Shown: positions 9,953 through 22,200, counted from the stretch's first letter. The stretch is DNA of 64,000 nt from Closterium sp. Naga37s-1 (GCA_947471745.1 CANJKZ010000777.1:496001-560000), one strand, 5' to 3'. Made by a program: numbers and translations. The notes: generated by a model not told the origin, from the letters alone.

Positions 9953-11930
9953 ATGAGGGTGTTCACCGCGGAGCAAGTCCACCGCGCGCTGCCGTACGAC
10001 GGTGAGCGACGGGCGATCAACGATGAACGACGAGTGATAAGGATGAGAGATGAGGGATGAAAGATGAGAGGTGGGGGGTTGGATGGAACCTGTGAGTGAG
10101 AGGTGTCTCAAGTCAGTGAGCGACGAACCGACAACGTTCATGTTTCCACGCCTCGCTCTCCTCGTCTACTCTTCCCCCTATTGACTTCCCACACGCTGAT
10201 TCAGCACGCCTCCGCGCTTTCCCATCTTGCCCCGCCTATGCCCCCCTCTCCCCCCACTTCCTCCCCCCGGCCCCCCCGCCCCCAGCACTCATTGAGCATC
10301 TCCGCGAGGCCTTCCGCGCCTCCAGTAGCGGAGGTGGCATCGCCGCCCCGCCACGCCAGCACTACACCATTGGTCAGCGTGCTACGGATGAGGATGGAGA
10401 TGGTAATGACGCGACGGATGCTAGGTCTGGGGCAGCAGGAGACCCGGAAGCGAGGGGGGAAAGAGGAGGAGAAGGAGGGGAAGAAGGAGGAGAGATAGGA
10501 AGTGGAGGAAGGAACGCAGCAGAGGGGAGGAAGCAGGCAGGAGGAACGCTGTTGGTGATGCCAGCTTGGGACTCGAATTGTGGCACGGAAGGTGAGGGTC
10601 TTATTCCATTGGGGGCAGATGGAGGACAGGCGCAGGTGGAGTGGATGGGGTTCAGCCAGGTGTGCTGTATGGCAACGGATGCTGCAGGAAAATGTGAAAC
10701 CACAGCAAATGTGACGGCGGGGCGAATGCTGGATTACAGCTGTACAGCTGTGCTGGAATCCACAGAAGAGTTCCTTCAGTGCTGCATGGCAGAGTCACTT
10801 TTATTGTTGAGACATCTCAAGTCACTTCTTTGCTCATACAACTTACACCATGGCTCCCGTGCCTCTTCCCTTTCAGAGCCATTCCTGGGTGTGAAGCTGG
10901 CGACAGTGTTCCCTGGCAACGCCAGTCACGGCCTGCCATCGGTGGCAGCGAGCTACCTGCTCTCCTCTGCTGCCACTGGCGCCCCCCTTGCCCTCATGGA
11001 CGGCACGGCCATCACGCTCCGCCGCACCGCTGCCGCCTCTGCCCTCGCTGCTCACTACCTCGCACGGTAAATGAAACATCACTGCTTCCGCCTTCCACCT
11101 CCCTTTCTTTCCCGCTTCCCCAACCCTCTCTCCCCGCCTTTTCTCAATCACCAATGCTCCCAATCTCCCCCTGTTTCCCCCATATCTAGCTCCATCTGCA
11201 GCAGTTTTCACTGGTGCATTCCCCCCCTGCTCCCCCTCCTCACTCTCCCAATTGCTACCCTCCCTGCAGCCAGGACTCAACGGTGCTTCTTATGGTGGGC
11301 ACAGGCAACCTTGCTCCCCACCTCATCCTCGCCCACCTCTCAGCCACTCCCTCCCTCCGCTCCGTGCTCCTCTGGGGCCGCACTCTCACCAAGGCCCAGC
11401 AGACAGCTGAGAATCTGGTCTCCTCCGACCCAAGGTTTCGTCTTATTGAGCCGGAGGGAGGTTCCTTGTCGGGCTTATTGGAAGGGCAAGAAACAGGTGG
11501 GGTGTGTGTTACGGTTGTGGGTGATCTAGAGCGTGCGGTGCCATTGGCGGATATTGTCTCCTGTGCCACGCTTGCAACAGAACCGCTTGTGTGTGGACGG
11601 TGGTTGAAGCGTGGAGCCCATGTGGATTTGGTTGGCGGTTTTCGGCCGGATATGCGCGAAGCGGATGATGATGTGATGATTGCAGCTAGAGGGTCGATAT
11701 TTGTGGATTCCAAGGATGGTGACGCCATCACAGGATCTGGGGACCTTATTGAGCCTATCTCTAGTGGTGCTATACTGGAGGAGGACATTGGAGGAGACCT
11801 CTTCGAGCTATGTTCTGGACGTGTGCACGGGAGGAGAGCTAATGAGAAAATTACTGTGTTCAAGTCGGTAGGATTGGCCCTAGAAGACCTTGTAGCTGCC
11901 AAGCTTGTGTGGAAGGATAGGGAATTGTAA
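9953..11930 (+). CDS. SARD4: SARD4-like ornithine cyclodeaminase/mu-crystallin family reductase
   Basis: Exons 9953-10001, 10286-10591, 10877-11066 and 11270-11930 (TAA) join in frame to 401 residues. Family marks: MRVFTAEQVHRALPYD start, LLVMPAWDS, LGVKLATVFPGN, DGTAITLRRTAA, the nucleotide-binding MVGTGNLAPHL, LVGGFRPDM and ITVFKSVG near the end. The whole C-terminal half lines up with plant SARD4, which reduces dehydropipecolate to pipecolate in the lysine-derived immune signal pathway; substrate here is inferred. Compared with about 320-350 residues usual in the family, there is an acidic Gly/Glu-rich insertion of about 60 residues (encoded around 10376-10548). Intron 10592-10876 is 285 nt without a stop, so retention would stay in frame. 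An ATG at 9812 in the same frame would add an Arg/Ala-rich N-terminus that could be a transit peptide; I prefer 9953 by family length. Confidence 0.88.
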
Positions 11931-12455
11931 GCAGTTCTTCCTGTTTACCCCAGAATGTTGGAAGTAATTAGGGTAAAATTGGCAACTGATCCTATAGAAT
12001 GGGCCAACTTCACATATCAAGGATGGTTTCATAGTTAGCCCCCGAATCACTGTGATGATTTCAATTAGTTATTGTTATTAGAAAATGTACCGTATACAGA
12101 ACATCGCATAATTTGTCATGTATTTCTCGTGACGTTTTCAAATTCCCTTGAAATTGGCGCTCCACAATTAGTAATCCCAAGAGGATCAAGCGGCTCGAGA
12201 ACTCCATTCTCGTCGAACCAAGTGCAATCCCAAGGCCCAGCGCTGTCCCCGCCGGTGATTCCGCGACAGCCCCCAAGCGCCGCGCTTCGGCTTGTGATGG
12301 CCCACTGCCAGTCCCTGCCAAGTACAAATGTGAGAATGGTTAGAACCGATCAGTCAGTCGCTCTCGCAATCACCAAGTCCAGCTCTCATCTGCTCAAACG
12401 TTGCCTTTGCCTGCCAAGAATCTGTGCGTAGCACTACATTTTCGTACCAGCGACC
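11931..12455. other. Intergenic region upstream of the acidic protein
   Basis: About 525 nt with ordinary composition. It holds the 3' end of the SARD4-like transcript and presumably the promoter of the next gene. No repeat or RNA gene seen. Confidence 0.5.
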
Positions 12456-12906
12456 ATGGCCGGCTCCAACAACGAAGTTAACGATCAGGCTGTTTCACAG
12501 CAGGTCGAGGAGAAGCAGGTCGATGCTGTTGAATCTACTGAGAAGACTTCAGAGGTACTTCGATTTTCAGCACGACTTGAAAGCTATATTTGGTCTCACC
12601 CCGAGAATGATGTTAACAACGACTCTACTTCTGCAGGAAACAAAGAACTCGGTAGAGGAAAAATCGTCGACGGACGTCAAGCCCTCCGCAAACGCGGACC
12701 AGGACAAGGAGAAGAAGGATGACGAGACGACACCTGACAGTGACGTTGTTGAAGTCGAGGCTGAAAAGGTCTCTGAAGTGGCTGCTTCTGCGGATGCGGT
12801 CCCTTCCACTACCGAAACGACTACCACCATCTCGACCAAAAGGAAGGCTGAGGCGTCGGAGGACGAGACAGGCGCCAAGAAGGTCTGCCTAGAAGCTGAG
12901 GCTTAG
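12456..12906 (+). CDS. Small acidic, probably nuclear protein
   Basis: Two exons, 12456-12554 and 12637-12906 (TAG), give 122 residues with a clean GAG|GT donor and CTGCAG acceptor. The protein has no Trp, is rich in Glu, Asp, Lys, Ser and Thr and looks wholly disordered. A basic pair of clusters near the end (TKRKAEASEDETGAKKV) fits a bipartite nuclear signal and gives the protein a prothymosin-like look. I do not recognise a family. Codon use is that of a coding sequence and the start context (ACCATGG) is good. A chaperone- or histone-binding role is only a guess from composition. Confidence 0.7.
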
Positions 12907-13096
12907 GTGGAACCATGTGAAGCGAAGATACCTATGAGATCCTTGAAAGGCTCAACAATTTCTGACATTTCTGACTTGTATAAGTAAACATACGGTATCA
13001 TCCTTCCATGTGCGTTTGATTATTCAACTTGCTGACTTGTACCAATACTTACAGAATTATTAATAACCAGCGCCAACTCATAAAAGACGAACGCAT

Positions 13097-16000
13097 CTAA
13101 TACATGTCAGTACGAAAATGCTCTATCCTTCGAATAGACTCCTGGAGTTGACGAATCTGATCAAAGTGCAACCGCATGATGGACTCCTCCTGTGCAGTGT
13201 CCCTTGCTTGAACGTCCTGAACAAATAGTAGACACTGCTTGACAGTGTTCAGCAACTCCTCTTCCCCTTGGAGACTGTTTTCATGGTGATCAACTCCAGT
13301 TTCTGGACAGGCTGCTTCATGAAGCTTTGGCTCTTTGGTGATTCCCTCATCTGGAGGAGGAACTGATTGGGAAGAAAAGTCTCCACGGACTCTCCTTAAG
13401 GAAGCAGCCCCACTTTTCCTGCTCTTTCTGCGCTCCAGCACATCATGCTCTAGCTTTGCAGCCATGGCAGCTGCTCGCTGCACGACGCTCTCAGGCACCT
13501 GCACACACATAACCAAGGCCATGAGAAGAGGTCGTGGAATAAAAGGACAATTACACAGCAGAAACCCATGTATGAACCTGCTTGCGCGTCAGCAATTATC
13601 ACCTGAGCAAGGCGGGCTACATTCAGGCCAAAACTGCGACTGGCAACCCCACGGACGAGCTTGTACAAGAAGGTGACCTGCTGGTCCGGCTTCGCCTCTC
13701 CTTGCTCATCTGAGCCAGATGCCACAGGATCTGACAATTGTTTTTGTCCGCTTGCAGAAATTGGTGGTGCTGCTGATGGAGGGGAAACTGGTGGAGTGGA
13801 GGCGAGGAAGGACATGTGGAAGCTTCCCATCGCTCCAGGGAGCTCCTTTTCCAGCTGAGCGATTTCGGGGTAGTGTGTGACGAAGAGTGTGAGGCAGCGC
13901 ACTTTGGATAAAAGGTACTGTGGATAGGGCAGAGGGGGAGAGTGGAGGGGAGGTGGGGGGATTCAACGGATAAAGGAATGCGGCTTCAAAAAGCATCAGA
14001 CAAGGCATGACGGCGATTTCATAATGTGCGGAGAACACTTCGACAAGAACACTAAATCAGCTCACACACAGGATGGAAGGAATCGGCTTACATGCAAAGT
14101 GGCATAAGCGATGGCAAGCCCATCATGCGTGCTGGTGCCCCGACCCAGCTCATCCACTATCACCAGCGACCGACCCGTTGCCCGATGAAGGATCCCAGAA
14201 GCTTCCCCCAGCTCCTCCAGAAACGTGGACGTGCGGCGCACCAGGCTATCATTGGCCGCTCCCATGCGCGTCAGAACCGCGTCCAATACGTGGAAGCGCG
14301 CTGAGTCAGCAGGCACGTAACACCCAATCTGCGCCATAATGCATATCAGCGCCACCTGGCGAATGTAACAACTCTTCCCGCCCATGTTGGGACCAGTGAT
14401 GACGTGGCACCTTTCCCCATCTGACATCAGCATGGTGTCATTCGGCACAAACTCGCTCCCCATAGTCACATCCAGCACGGGGTGCCTCCCATTCGCTATA
14501 AGCACATTCTGGGGCCCATCTTCGGGAAAAAACTCCGGCCGAACATACCCCTTAGAAGCAGAAACGGCGGCAAGCGCACACAAACAGTCCAGCTCAGCTA
14601 GTGCCTTAACAGCTTGCCTTAGCTCCACGTGCCCCCCTCCCTCTGCTCTGAACCCTTCCAGCAGCTCCTGCCACGCCCTCCCTGCTGCCGCCGCCGCAGC
14701 TTCCTTTGCCAGCGCCAGCCTGTCCAATCCCGCGAGGACAGCTGGAGGGTGGTAACGTGTAACGCCTCCGGCCTTGCCGGCCTTGACGGCGCTGTGCTTG
14801 AGCCAATCAGAGGGGACTCGGAGGGCGGATGGAACTTCTATGAGGTGAGTGGCGCCGGAAACGGAGAAGAAGGAGAGGGAGGGGAGACGCAGTTGGGACC
14901 GGATAGCCGGGAGGAGCGAGTTGAGCTGCCCCTCTGCCTCACGCACTGCTTCCCTGCATGCCCAGAGCTCTGGAAACTGCAGAGAAGGTTCCGCTGCTTC
15001 TTCTCCTTTGTCATCCAGGACGCCTCGAACATGGTGACTGCTGTCATATTGCTTACGCTCTTGCTGTTGCTGACTATGGTGGGATGGGGCCGCGCATACA
15101 ATGAGGTTCACCTTGTCGCCACGGGCTGCAGCATCAGCGTTCACAGCACTCAACATGCGCCGGGCGTGGCGCACCACGGCTGGCGACGCTGCTGCCCGCA
15201 GCAGTCTCTGCAGCAGCGCCGACTTCACCTTAGGAGTATCGTTGCTGCTGTCAGGGTCAGTGTCAGTATCAGCAGCAGTGCTGGCGGTGGTGGTGGCGGT
15301 GGTGGTATAAGGGGGGTCAGGGAGGAGGGAGCGCAGCTGCTGTGCTGCAGATGCCAGGGCTGAGAGCACTCGCACGAACTGAGGGGCATGTGCAGGGGGG
15401 ACGATAAAGGGGGTGGGTGATGGAGAACCCTTGTGCATAGCAGACACGGGAATTAGGGTGCTTTGCTTCCTGCTTCAAACTGCCTTGTTTTTTTAAACTT
15501 ATGAACCCAGCACGCCTCACGCCCCGGCACACCCCTCACACTCTCACCTCGTTGGGAGTGACAGTCTTGTGCAGTATCCGCGTGACTCCCCTCTCAACAT
15601 CCCCTATCCGAGCCAGTGATCCCAGCACTCCCCGCACCACCTCCCCCACTCCCCCCTCCCCCTCCCCACCCGCCCCCCTGCTCGCCGCCCCTACCGCTCC
15701 CCCTCCGCGCCCACTCCCAGGAAACGTACGAGACACGCCGGTCAAGGGGGAGGAGAGCGAGGGGGAGGATGATAGGAGCTCTGCGACGGCCTCTTGGCGG
15801 AGGGTGATGTGGGGGAGGTGCGTGAGGGGGTGGGTGACCCAGTGGCGCATGAGGCGGCCCCCCATTGCTGTGAGCGTGTGGTTGAGCAGCCAGAAAAGGG
15901 ATCCGCGAGTGCTGCCGTCTGCACTATTGTGCATGATCTGTGACGTCCAGGGCGAAAACGGGGAGGCGGGTGGGGAGGGGGGAAAGGAGTATTCAATAGC

Positions 16001-18774
16001 GGGGCGCGACTTGGTCCACGCGCGCGCCTTGGTCCACGTGCGCGCCATGGATCGCGTGCGCGCGCCTTGGTCCGCGCGCGCGCCTTGGTCCAGGTGGGTG
16101 ACTGTTTCTGAGAATATCTAAAAGGGGGCTTTAAAGCTCACCTCGAGCTGCTCGAGAGCATTGGAGGAGAGAGTCATCTGGTGGTCGGTGCAGAGAGGAC
16201 GAAAGCCGCCGCCCAGAGCGAGCACGTGGTGGAGGTTGAACTCCCTCAGATAGTCAACAGCAGCAGCGAGCGCTCTGAGCAGCACTGGTGGCATGGAGAG
16301 CACCGCCTCCACTGCTGGGTCTACTTCTTGCTGCTGCTCGTCCTGTTGACGCTCCCTCTCCTTCTTCCTCTCTCCATTCCCATCCTCATGCCCCTTGCCT
16401 GCGTCCTCAGTACAAGCAGCCCCGTTTGGCATCGTAGCAAAGAACTCTGCAAGAGCGGCGCGCACCCCACACATGCTGCTGCCGCTGCCTCTGCTGCTGC
16501 TCCTGCCACCACCGCCCCCAGCCTTCCCAGGGCCTCCCCCAACCACGGCAGCAGCAGTGATCCCATCACCCCCTGGCGTGGTGACTCTTGGTGTGGGGTC
16601 TCGGCACGCGAGGTATGAGAGGAGCTGATGGTGGGAGCGGGGAGGGTCAGGGTGGGGGGGGGATGGCGGAGGGGATGGGGTTGACGGGGGACGAGGGAAA
16701 CGGGGAGAGGGGAGGCGGTAGGGGGAAGAGGTGAAAGCCAAGGGGGGAGGGCAGGACGGAAACGGGGAAACGCAGAAGGGGGAAGGGCGAGCGAACTCTT
16801 CTGAAGCACTGATAGCAGGGAGGGCAGAGAGAACTCATCTTGTGCGTGGCTGGCGAGATAGTTCCAGTAAGCACGATCTCAGTGGGGGCGAAGTGAGCGA
16901 GGTGGGTCTCCAGTTCCCCCCGCAGCACACCATCAGTGAAGCACCCTTGTGCCACGTCACCCGTTGAGTCGACTCAAAACACACCTCACCTTGTGAGTGG
17001 CTGGCGTAATGGGTCCAGTAAGCACAATCTCAGTGGGGGCGAAGTGAGCGAGGTGGGTCTCCAGTTCCCCCCGCAGCACACCATCAGTGAAGCACCCCTG
17101 TGCCACGTCCCCTGTTGACGTCTCCACCGCCACCAGCCCTATCCGCACATCGCCCTCCGAACCTGCTCTCGAGCCTGCTCCCGAGCCTGCTCCCATGCCT
17201 GCTGCCGAGCCTGTTTCCCCGCCTTGAGACGAGTCCAGATCCGTGGCTGATGGGGAGAAGCCGGGAGAGGAAGCAGCAGCAGCAGCAGTGCTACCACCAG
17301 CATCTCCCTTCCCTCCTTCCCTCTTCCCCTTCCCTCCCTCCCCAACACTCTCCTCTGCTATACACACCAGGTAACTACTCAGCCGTCCCCCCATCCCCCC
17401 TCCCCCTCCCCCAATCCCGGCCCCTTCACCCACTCCCCCTTCCCCTCCCTCCCCTCCTTCCCCTCCCAGATCCTCCCCCGCTTCCAACGTTGCCCGCGTG
17501 TATAAAGCCGACAGATGCCGGCCGAACGGGCCGGCCTTGTTGCTCCCGTGGGCTTTAATCGCCGCCGTTTCGCTCTGCCGCACCACGCCCACCTTAAAGC
17601 CCGCCTCCACGAGCCGCCTCACGTGCACATGCAGGCGGAACGTGGGGATGGACGCCGTCAGAAACGCTCTGTCCACGTGGCAGTAGATGCCGAGAACCCT
17701 CGCCGCCACGTCAGCATCGGCCCCGAAAAACCGGAACTTGTAGCCGACCTCGACCAATAGGAGAACGTCCGGGTGGCGGCGTTTCAGCGCCACGACCTGC
17801 TCTTCTAACGGGGTGAGCTTTGTGCCTGGCAGGGGCAGGCTTATACCGGGGATAAAATCGTTGGTTTCCACCCTGGTGGTTGTAGTGGTTGTGGGGTGAG
17901 GAGCGGAAGAAGGATGAGAAACAACTCTCTCGGAAGGGTGGGAGTCAAGTCTCTGGAGGAAGCTGGCTCGAATTGCTGAGAGTGGGGCGGCAGTGGTGGT
18001 TGTGGGAGCAGCTGCAGCAGCAGATTTAGCAGCAGCAACAGCAAGTGCAGCAGGTGCTGCTACAAGGGTCTTGCCCCTTTCTCCTTCCGCCAATTCCGCT
18101 CTCCCCTCTTCAATTTCATCCTTCCATATCCCTCCCCCTGTCTCTTCCACCCCTGTTTTTCCCCCCCGAGCCCTCTTACTCCGCCCCTCTCCCTCCCCCC
18201 ATTCGTCCTCCCCCATTCGTGGCCCCATCCCTTCTTCTTCTCCCCCATCCCCCTCATCCCCCCGCCCATCCGCCACTAATCTCCGCGCTGCCCGCCTTCC
18301 CCCAGCCCGCTTCCGCTTGAACACAACTCCTCCGCCTTCCCCCTCCGCTCCTACCTCATCCCCTTTCCCCTCCGCCTTCCCCTCTGGCCCCCAATCCTTT
18401 ACGCCCCCACTCTCCCGCTCTCCCACGCTTCCTGTTCTCCGCCAACCCCCACCTTCCCCAGCTGCCCCCCCGGCTACCCCATTCTCAGTTTCTGCTTCCG
18501 CCGATCCGATCTCTCTCAAACCGCCGCTACCACCGCTACCATCGCCGCCACCGCCGCCACCATCACCACCGCGACGATCACCGCGACCGTCGGCGCTGGT
18601 TGCGGCGGCGGAGGAGGAGCGCGGCGGGCGGAGGAGGGATGGCGGAGTGGTGACGCGGACGGCACCTGGCGGCTGTGAGTGGGAAGGGGATGGCGCGCGA
18701 GAGGTGGGAAGTGGTTGCGCTGAGGTCGGCTTGCGCGCGAAGAAACGAGAGATGGTGGCCTGTTGGCGCTTCAT
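13097..18774 (-). CDS. MSH3: DNA mismatch repair protein MSH3 (MutS-beta subunit)
   Basis: Six minus-strand exons: 18774-16990, 16624-16142, 15937-15548, 15378-14092, 13917-13603 and 13498-13097 (TAG). All five introns are phase 0 and the sum is 4662 nt (1553 residues) against about 1080 in Arabidopsis. Order: PCNA-binding PIP box QATISRFF at residues 5-12; a disordered stretch of about 300 residues; mismatch-binding MutS domain I ([11 protein letters not shown], then [11 protein letters not shown], near 320-450); the lever/clamp region; the ATPase with Walker A GPNMGGKS near 1215, [11 protein letters not shown] and Walker [16 protein letters not shown] near 1290; [10 protein letters not shown] after that. 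MSH3 pairs with MSH2 to bind insertion/deletion loops, exactly the lesions that tandem repeats produce. The extra length is low complexity in the N-terminus and in exon 2. A diverged copy of the exon-1 end lies in intron 1. Confidence 0.96.
16010..16095. repeat. GC-rich CGCGCGCCTTGGTCC repeat
   Basis: Four to five imperfect units of about 19 nt built on GCGCGCCTTGGTCCACG within MSH3 intron 2. Confidence 0.75.
16834..16967 (-). repeat. Copy of MSH3 exon 1 end with dead donor
   Basis: Repeats 16984-17119 with few changes. On the minus strand the codons for [20 protein letters not shown] are intact, but the splice donor is ATGAGT instead of GTGAGG (first base changed at 16838), so the copy should not be spliced. 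Confidence 0.9.
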
Positions 18775-18862
18775 GGCTTCCGCATTTCCGACAAATGGTG
18801 TGTGGAAGGGCGATAGACGACTTGAATTTTACAAAACTTTTACTAGGATCCAGCTGTCATCT

Positions 18863-18934
18863 GGGTGCTTGGTTTAGTGGTATGATTCTCGCTTCGGGTG
18901 CGAGAGGTCCCGAGTTCGATTCTCGGAGCACCCC
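18863..18934 (+). tRNA. tRNA-Pro (CGG anticodon)
   Basis: 72 nt forming a full cloverleaf: acceptor GGGTGCT/AGCACCC with discriminator C, D-arm containing TTTAGTGGTATGA, anticodon stem CTCGC/GCGAG around loop TTCGGGT (anticodon CGG), and T-arm GTTCGATTC, the internal B box. It sits in the 475-nt gap between MSH3 and the aldo-keto reductase. Confidence 0.97.
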
Positions 18935-18953
18935 TGGATCTTTTCTGCTCTCC

Positions 18954-18961
18954 TTTTTTTT
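18954..18961 (+). terminator. RNA polymerase III T-run terminator
   Basis: Eight consecutive T about 20 nt past the tRNA; a shorter TTTT occurs at 18941-18944. Confidence 0.8.
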
Positions 18962-19249
18962 CCACATTTGGGCTTTTGTTGCATCGCATCGCATCGCACG
19001 ACTCTCATATCGTTCCGCCCCACGCTCCCGATCTCGTCTAGTCTCAGCCTCCTGCTGGAAAGCCCCCCTTACGTACGGCGCCCCGGACACAGACTCCCAT
19101 TGTCCTCACGCGCTTCCGCCCGCGCTTCCGCCCGCGCTTGAGGCGCGCAGAACGGCGTTCCGGACAGTCGCCCTCGCCTGCTCGCTTCAACTGCTCGCGC
19201 GCACACCTCCGGGCGCGGCGCCTCGAGGCCAAGCCATCAGCGCGCAGCC

Positions 19250-22200
19250 ATGGATTTGACATCGCCCATCCGCCTCGCTAATGGCACCTCCATTCCCCGC
19301 CTCGCCTGTGCGCCCTTCCCGCCCCTTCCGCCCTTCCGCCCTTCCGCCCTTCCCGTCCTTCCCGCCTTTCCGCCCTTCCCGCCCTTCCCTCTCTTCCCGC
19401 CTTTCCCGCCCTTCCTTTCCGCCCTTCCCTCCTTTCCGCCCTTTCCGCCCCCTATCCAGTCCTCGCCCTTTCCGCCCCCTATCCAGTCCTCGCCCTGTCC
19501 GCCCCCTATCCTACCCTTCTTCCATCCTCCCCCTTCCGCCCTTCCTCCCTGTTCCATATCCCCCTTCCTCCGCCTTTCCCTTCCTCCGCATTTCCCGTGC
19601 CTGCCCCTCTCTTCGCCCTTCCAGTATTTCCCCCCTTTCCACCCTTGTCCATGCCCATACTTCCCCCTTCCCCTCACTTATCTCTTCCCATTTCCTCCTT
19701 GCCTTAGCTCTACCCCCTCCTCTCCACCACTCTCCCTCTCCCTCCCACACTTCCAGTCTTCCCTCCTTGTCGCGCCATCCCCCTCCCCACCTCCCTCTCC
19801 TCGCCCTCTCTCTTTGCATGTGTAGTCCCTCTGTCCCAAATTTCTCCGTGTGTGTGCACCTGTGCATGCCTGCGTTTGTGCATGTTCGTGCATGCCTGTC
19901 TGTGTGTATGTGCGTGCTTGCATGCTTGTGTGCGTGCAGTGGGCACATTCAAGGCCAAAGGGGGGGAGGTGAAGGAGGCGGTTAAAGCAGCGCTGGCAGC
20001 TGGATACAGGCACATAGGTGGGCACATGGGTGGGCACATGGGTGGGCACATGGGTGGGCACATGGGTGGGCACATGGGTGGGCACATGGGTGGGCACATG
20101 GGTGGGCAATAAATTGTGGTCGTATCACCATTCCTTTCATCTAAGGGCTGTAATTTTCTCAATGCAGACACCGCATCAGTGTACAAGAATGAAGCGGAAA
20201 TCGGGGATGCTATTAGGGAGTACGGCATTGCAAGGGAGGAGGTGTTTATCACATCCAAGGCCTCGCCCTACGAGCATGGGTGAGGACGTCATGTTGTGTG
20301 GGTGATCGGGTGTGCACATCAGTGCCTGCATGTGTGCACTCAATCACACATGCACTGCATGGACTGCATGTCGTGGTGCATGTATGTGAGGCGCCTCCGA
20401 CACAATCTGCTCCCACTCACTCACTCACGTGCTCACTCGCTCACTCACTCGCTCACTCACTCTCCCTCGCCCTCCCTCACACCAGGTTCCAGCAGGCTCT
20501 AGCAGCATGTGCGGCGTCCGTGGAGCGCCTGCAAACAGACTACCTGGTGAGTGTGCGTCGAGTGACATGGAGTGAGGGGATCGAGATAGGGAGAGCGTGT
20601 ACACGGTGATGTGCATGAGTTTGAGAGAGTGTGTGAGTGAGTGTGTGTACGCCTGCAAACAGACTACCTGGTGAGTGTGAATGAGTGAATGAGCAAGTGA
20701 GGGATTGAGTGTGTGATGGCGCAAGAGTGTATGAGTGAGTGTGGAATTTTTTGCCATGTCCACTCCACGTTCCCTCGCACTTTTCTCAGACAAGGACAAA
20801 AGAAGCCTTCACTCTCCTCTCTCCTCTCACTCTCCTCTCTCCCCTCACTCTCCTCTCCCTACCTCACACTCCTCCATGCGTCTTGCCCCGCGGTCCAACC
20901 CGCCCCTCGACCCCTATCAGGACCTCTACCTGCTGCACTGGTGCGTGCCCCTCTTCCCCCTTGCCCTCCTTCCTTGCCCTCCCCCTTTTCCCTTACCTTC
21001 GTCCATTCCTTGCGCTACACTCCCTTGGTCTTACGGCCATCCGTTCTCCTGCCATCACTTGTGCTGCCCTTCACTTGTTCTCCTCTTGCCCGTGTGCCAA
21101 GCATGACTCCAGCACAATCATATCACCCTTCTCTCTGCACCCGTGTTTGCACTGCCATTCGTCTCCTCTCCTCTCCTCAACCTCAACTCTCCTATCCTCT
21201 CCTCTTTCTCCCCTCTGTCCCCTCCCGCATTCCCAGGCCTGGAGTGGCAAAGCTAGATAGGTGAGTAATTCAGCCCTTCCTGCCCCTCTGCCTTTCCTCC
21301 CAATTCTGCCCTTTGTTTCCGCTCGTACCCCGTTATCTTCCTGCATTGAGGCGTTTTTTAACTTTGTTATCGACCCTAAACTTCCTCTCCCTCCCGTGCT
21401 GCTCCCCTCATCCTCACCCAACAGAGCGTCTGAGAAGAATGCGGAGATTCGGCTGGAGTCTTGGCGCGCTCTGGAGCAGCTTCAGAGAGAAGGTGGGGGG
21501 AAAGGGAAGAGAAGAGGAGGGTGGTGGGGAGGGGAATAGAGGGGAGGGGAGTAGTGGGGATGGGGGCAGAACGGGATAGAGAGGGGTGGAGAGGGGTGGG
21601 GAAAGGCAAGAAGTGGTTAGGAGAAGAAACACAGAGAGGCCTGTTTGTTTTCTTATGCGCTATGTCTTCTAGCACCATTATCATAACACTTGCCTTCTCT
21701 CCCCTCCCAGGTAAATGCCGCGCCATTGGAGTCAGCAATTTCACTGCCACCCATCTTGACCACTTGATGACAAATTCTGCAGCCCCGCCAGCTGTCAACC
21801 AGGTGGAGGTGCACCCGCTGCTGACTCAGCAGCCTCTGCGGGCTTACTGTGCTGAGCGTGGCATCTGTGTGGCAGCTTATTCCCCCCTGGGGTGTGGCCA
21901 GGTGGGTCTCTGATGCTTTCAGGTGGGTCTCTGCTGCTATCAGCTGGGTCTCTGTTGCTACCAGGTGGGTCTCTGTTGCTACCAGGTGGGTTTCTGTTGC
22001 TACCAGGTGGGTCTCTGTTGCTACCAGGTGGGTTTCTGTTGCTACCAGGTGGGTCTCTGTTGCTACCAGGTGGGTTTCTGTTGCTACCAGTGGCAGCTTT
22101 GGCACTTCTAGGTGTGGTGTCATGTCTGTGAAATTGGTACGGAATGTCTTGCTCCATGTACCTGTGCTCGCTTCGTTCTTCCACACAGCTTTCGTGGCAC

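Noticed and set aside
9331..10005. 224-codon plus-strand frame before the SARD4-like gene
   Set aside because: It overlaps the first SARD4-like exon in another frame and has no recognisable content.
18675..19259. 194-codon frame spanning the tRNA
   Set aside because: It includes the tRNA gene and the promoter gap; no protein similarity.
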